In this document: positions 57,719-59,620 of the stretch, in pieces
Position numbering within the stretch: position 1 is the stretch's first letter
Layout of the letters: each line of letters opens with the position of its first letter
Made by a program: the position numbers and the translations under genes
Origin: Bacillota bacterium
GTDB lineage: Bacteria > Bacillota > UBA994 > PWPR01
DNA length: 59,620 nucleotides
Reading direction: 5' to 3'
Assembly: GCA_028280325.1 (NCBI GenBank)
Contig: JANQLZ010000060.1
Span: 1 to 59,620, forward strand
Notes under the pieces: model-generated
Database searches by the model: none
Seen by the model: only the letters and a program-made list of their open reading frames with translations
Told to the model about the DNA's origin: nothing

Positions 57719-58954
57719 ATGAGTAATGTTTATGATCTACTGATAGAACGCGGTTATATTGAGCAGGCCAGCCATCCAGAAGAGATTAAGCAGATATTAG
57801 GCCAAGAACAGGTTACATTTTATGTTGGGTTTGACGCAACCGCTGAAAGCCTGCATATCGGTCATTTTCTGCAGATAATGGTTATGCGTCATCTGCAGCA
57901 AGCCGGACACCGGCCGATAGTTCTGTTGGGTGGCGGCACTACTATGGTTGGAGATCCTACGGGCAAGACAGATATGCGCAAAATGCTAGACAAAGAATCG
58001 ATTGCCGATAACGCCAGAAGTTTTGGCGAGTATTTTAAAAAATATCTGGACTTCAGCGACGGAAAAGCTCTGATACTCAATAATGCTGACTGGTTGCTGA
58101 AGCTAAACTACGTCGATTTTTTACGTGAGGTAGGCGTCCATTTTTCTGTTAATCGCATGCTTACCGCCGAATGCTACAAATCCCGCTTAGATAAGGGGTT
58201 GTCTTTCCTGGAATTCAATTACATGCTGATGCAGTCCTATGATTTTCTGTACCTCTATCGCAATTACAACTGTACTATGCAGTTTGGTGGAAATGACCAG
58301 TGGTCTAATATTTTAGGCGGGGTTGAATTAGTCAGAAGAAAAGAGAGAGGCCAGTCTTTCGCTCTGACATTTGCCCTGTTAACCAACAGTGCCGGTAAAA
58401 AGATGGGTAAAACAGAACAGGGTGCGATCTGGATTGATCCCCAAAAAACCACTCCCTATGAATTCTATCAGTACTGGCGTAATGTGGAAGACAGCAGTGT
58501 AGAGAAAAGCCTGGCTATGATGACTTTCCTGCCTATGGCAGAAGTGAAGCGTCTGGCTGCCCTGGAAGGTGCTGAAATCAATAAAGCCAAGGAAATACTT
58601 GCCTATGAAACCACAAAAATTGTCCATGGCGAGGTCGAGGCCAACAAGGCCAGAGAGGCTGCCCGAGCCTTATTTGCCGAGGGAGCAAACCTCAGTGATG
58701 TTCCTCATACAATTATCGATTTCTCTGTCTTGGAAGCTGGCCTTTCCCTGCTTGATCTGTTAGTAGATACCGGATTAGTTCCCTCCAAAAGTGAAGGAAG
58801 ACGCCTGATTAAAAACAATGGCATCAGTATCAATAATATTAAGGAAAACGATGTTTTACGCAGTGTAACTCCTGCTGATCTGCAAAACAATCAAATAATG
58901 TTACGCAAGGGCAAGAAAAATTATCATCAAATCAGGGTTAAAAATAGTAACTAA
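57719..58954 (+). CDS. tyrS: Tyrosyl-tRNA synthetase
   Basis: Class I aminoacyl-tRNA synthetase, 411 residues. HIGH at 46-49 (LHIGHF), tyrosine pocket YMLMQSYDF and [10 protein letters not shown], and the KMSKS-equivalent KMGKT at 228-232. The C-terminal S4-like RNA-binding domain is [24 protein letters not shown] at 57719 follows AAGGAGGT by 7 bases. Monocistronic, with T-box leader and terminator. Confidence 0.97.
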   Translation: MSNVYDLLIERGYIEQASHPEEIKQILGQEQVTFYVGFDATAESLHIGHFLQIMVMRHLQQAGHRPIVLLGGGTTMVGDPTGKTDMRKMLDKESIADNARSFGEYFKKYLDFSDGKALILNNADWLLKLNYVDFLREVGVHFSVNRMLTAECYKSRLDKGLSFLEFNYMLMQSYDFLYLYRNYNCTMQFGGNDQWSNILGGVELVRRKERGQSFALTFALLTNSAGKKMGKTEQGAIWIDPQKTTPYEFYQYWRNVEDSSVEKSLAMMTFLPMAEVKRLAALEGAEINKAKEILAYETTKIVHGEVEANKAREAARALFAEGANLSDVPHTIIDFSVLEAGLSLLDLLVDTGLVPSKSEGRRLIKNNGISINNIKENDVLRSVTPADLQNNQIMLRKGKKNYHQIRVKNSN

Positions 58955-58961
58955 TTATGAA

Positions 58962-58998
58962 ACACCTCTCATCAATTGCATGAGAGGTGTGTTTTTTA
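58962..58998 (+). terminator. Rho-independent terminator of tyrS
   Basis: ACACCTCTCAT and ATGAGAGGTGT form an 11-bp stem with loop CAATTGC (approximately), followed by GTTTTTTATT, 8 bases after the tyrS stop. Also faces the convergent hypothetical gene. Confidence 0.9.
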
Positions 58999-59003
58999 TT
59001 ATT

Positions 59004-59312
59004 TTAATTTAATTTAACTGATAATGGCTGGCTAGAACCATTTCCAATAATACCTTTTTCAACACTGGATACATCACAAAGAGGTACAAAACTAGTAGTA
59101 TCTTCCAGCAGAAGGTCTTTAACTACTACTACAGGACCGACAATTTTTTGGAAAATACCTGTAGCAATTGAGGCAACACCATCTTCTATAAAGGTTAATC
59201 CAATAATATCTCCGCAACTGAAATTAGCACGTATTAATTTGCTTAATACATAAGTGCAGGAAGAAGTGATAATTTTCTTCTTGCGCCATCTAATTCTTTT
59301 ACAACATTTCAT
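59004..59312 (-). CDS. Hypothetical cysteine-containing basic-N-terminus protein
   Basis: 102 residues, unrecognised. ATG at 59312 follows AAAAGTGGTGAG; a longer frame to 59375 has no SD. The N-terminus is strongly basic (KCCKRIRWRKKK). The rest is a beta-rich, Val/Ile-rich domain with six cysteines overall (CC, SSCTYVL, NFSCGDI, PLCDV). It could be a spore or envelope structural protein, but nothing in the sequence proves it. Upstream is a long hairpin and the start of a possible transposase, oriented away. Confidence 0.55.
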   Translation of the reverse strand: MKCCKRIRWRKKKIITSSCTYVLSKLIRANFSCGDIIGLTFIEDGVASIATGIFQKIVGPVVVVKDLLLEDTTSFVPLCDVSSVEKGIIGNGSSQPLSVKLN

Positions 59313-59449
59313 CTTCTCACCACTTTTCTTTTGTTCTACAACATTATATGTGGTGCGACATGGTAAGGTTATCATTTTTTTGGGACATGTTGACTTAGAG
59401 TTGGACAGTCAATGTCATTAAGTTAAGAAAAGACAGTAAAATATCAATT

Positions 59450-59487
59450 AAATGAGAGAGTTTTTTAGATAAAAAACTCTCTCATTT
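59450..59487. terminator. Perfect 17-bp hairpin near window end
   Basis: AAATGAGAGAGTTTTTT, loop AGAT, AAAAAACTCTCTCATTT: a perfect inverted repeat able to act as an intrinsic terminator in either direction. It lies between the divergent hypothetical gene and the final partial gene and could insulate them or mark an insertion-sequence border. Confidence 0.55.
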
Positions 59488-59574
59488 TAAAATTTATTTC
59501 GAAAATACCCTTGACAAATACCGGTAAAAATGCGGCGCAGCCCCTTAGATGAAATATTTTAAGGAGGCAATACC

Positions 59575-59620
59575 ATGTCCTATTCAAATGTAGTAAAGAG
59601 CAAGTTAAAATCAGTTATTA
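59575..59620 (+). CDS. Partial CDS at window end, possible transposase N-terminus
   Basis: ATG at 59575 after AAGGAGG; 15 codons visible (SYSNVVKSKLKSVI) before the window ends. The opening resembles N-termini I recall for clostridial IS4-type transposases, and TTGACA at 59511 plus the nearby hairpin would fit an IS edge, but so little sequence is present that this is only a suggestion. Confidence 0.4.
   Translation, partial: MSYSNVVKSKLKSVI

Overview
The window looks like chromosomal DNA of an anaerobic, spore-forming Gram-positive bacterium (Bacillota, Clostridia-like). The reasons are the sporulation pair yqfC/yqfD, the ccpN/PDRP pair, a Tyr T-box leader, a PyrR-type attenuator, a CIRCE/HrcA-controlled dnaK operon, and the Bacillota-type order recO-era-cdd-dgkA-ybeY-pgpH-phoH-yqfD-yqfC-rpsU and hinT-mtaB-rsmE-prmA-dnaJ-dnaK-grpE-hrcA. 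Base composition is moderate, and GTG/TTG starts behind strong Shine-Dalgarno (SD) sequences are common. Species cannot be named from the window.

Layout. 1-8.1 kb (nearly all minus strand): tRNA-Val, a stand-alone murD, a type III glutamine synthetase with its own promoter, two translationally coupled CNNM/CBS membrane proteins and an AI-2E-family permease. 8.2-9.3 kb: RNase P RNA, then two small plus-strand genes that I do not recognise. 9.3-19.4 kb: zinc-ribbon protein, trmK, carAB (own promoter and PyrR attenuator), rpoD, dnaG, dgt. 19.7-30.9 kb: PDRP, ccpN, a DUF4342 protein, recO, deoC, era, cdd, a DUF881 protein, dgkA, ybeY, pgpH, phoH, yqfD, yqfC. 31.3-41.5 kb: rpsU, hinT, mtaB, rsmE, prmA (preceded by a 32-codon small ORF), dnaJ, dnaK, grpE, an archaeal-type chaperonin, hrcA and CIRCE. 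41.6-59.6 kb is a looser mixture of both strands: P-type ATPase, DUF4349 lipoprotein, FAD proteins, yedF, a MATE transporter, a DUF2207/LemA pair, an M20-type amidohydrolase, a threonine-dehydrogenase-like protein, a secreted FAD lipoprotein, tyrS under T-box control, and the first 15 codons of a possible transposase.

The most notable items are these. (1) A group II/III (thermosome-like) chaperonin sits inside the hrcA-grpE-dnaK-dnaJ operon; this arrangement is known but rare. (2) A duplicated non-coding element at 45.65-46.01 kb has a conserved hairpin block followed by a long stem whose sequence differs completely between copies while its pairing is kept. (3) There is a MITE-like palindromic family at 31.0 and 55.4 kb, with an end fragment at 2.0 kb. 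(4) A degenerate 10-12 bp minisatellite occurs at two sites 44 kb apart. (5) Two genes with strong SD sequences, ccpN and a small gene at 8.77 kb, have no ATG/GTG/TTG at the proper place and seem to start at ATA and ATC. No CRISPR array, prophage or complete insertion sequence is visible.
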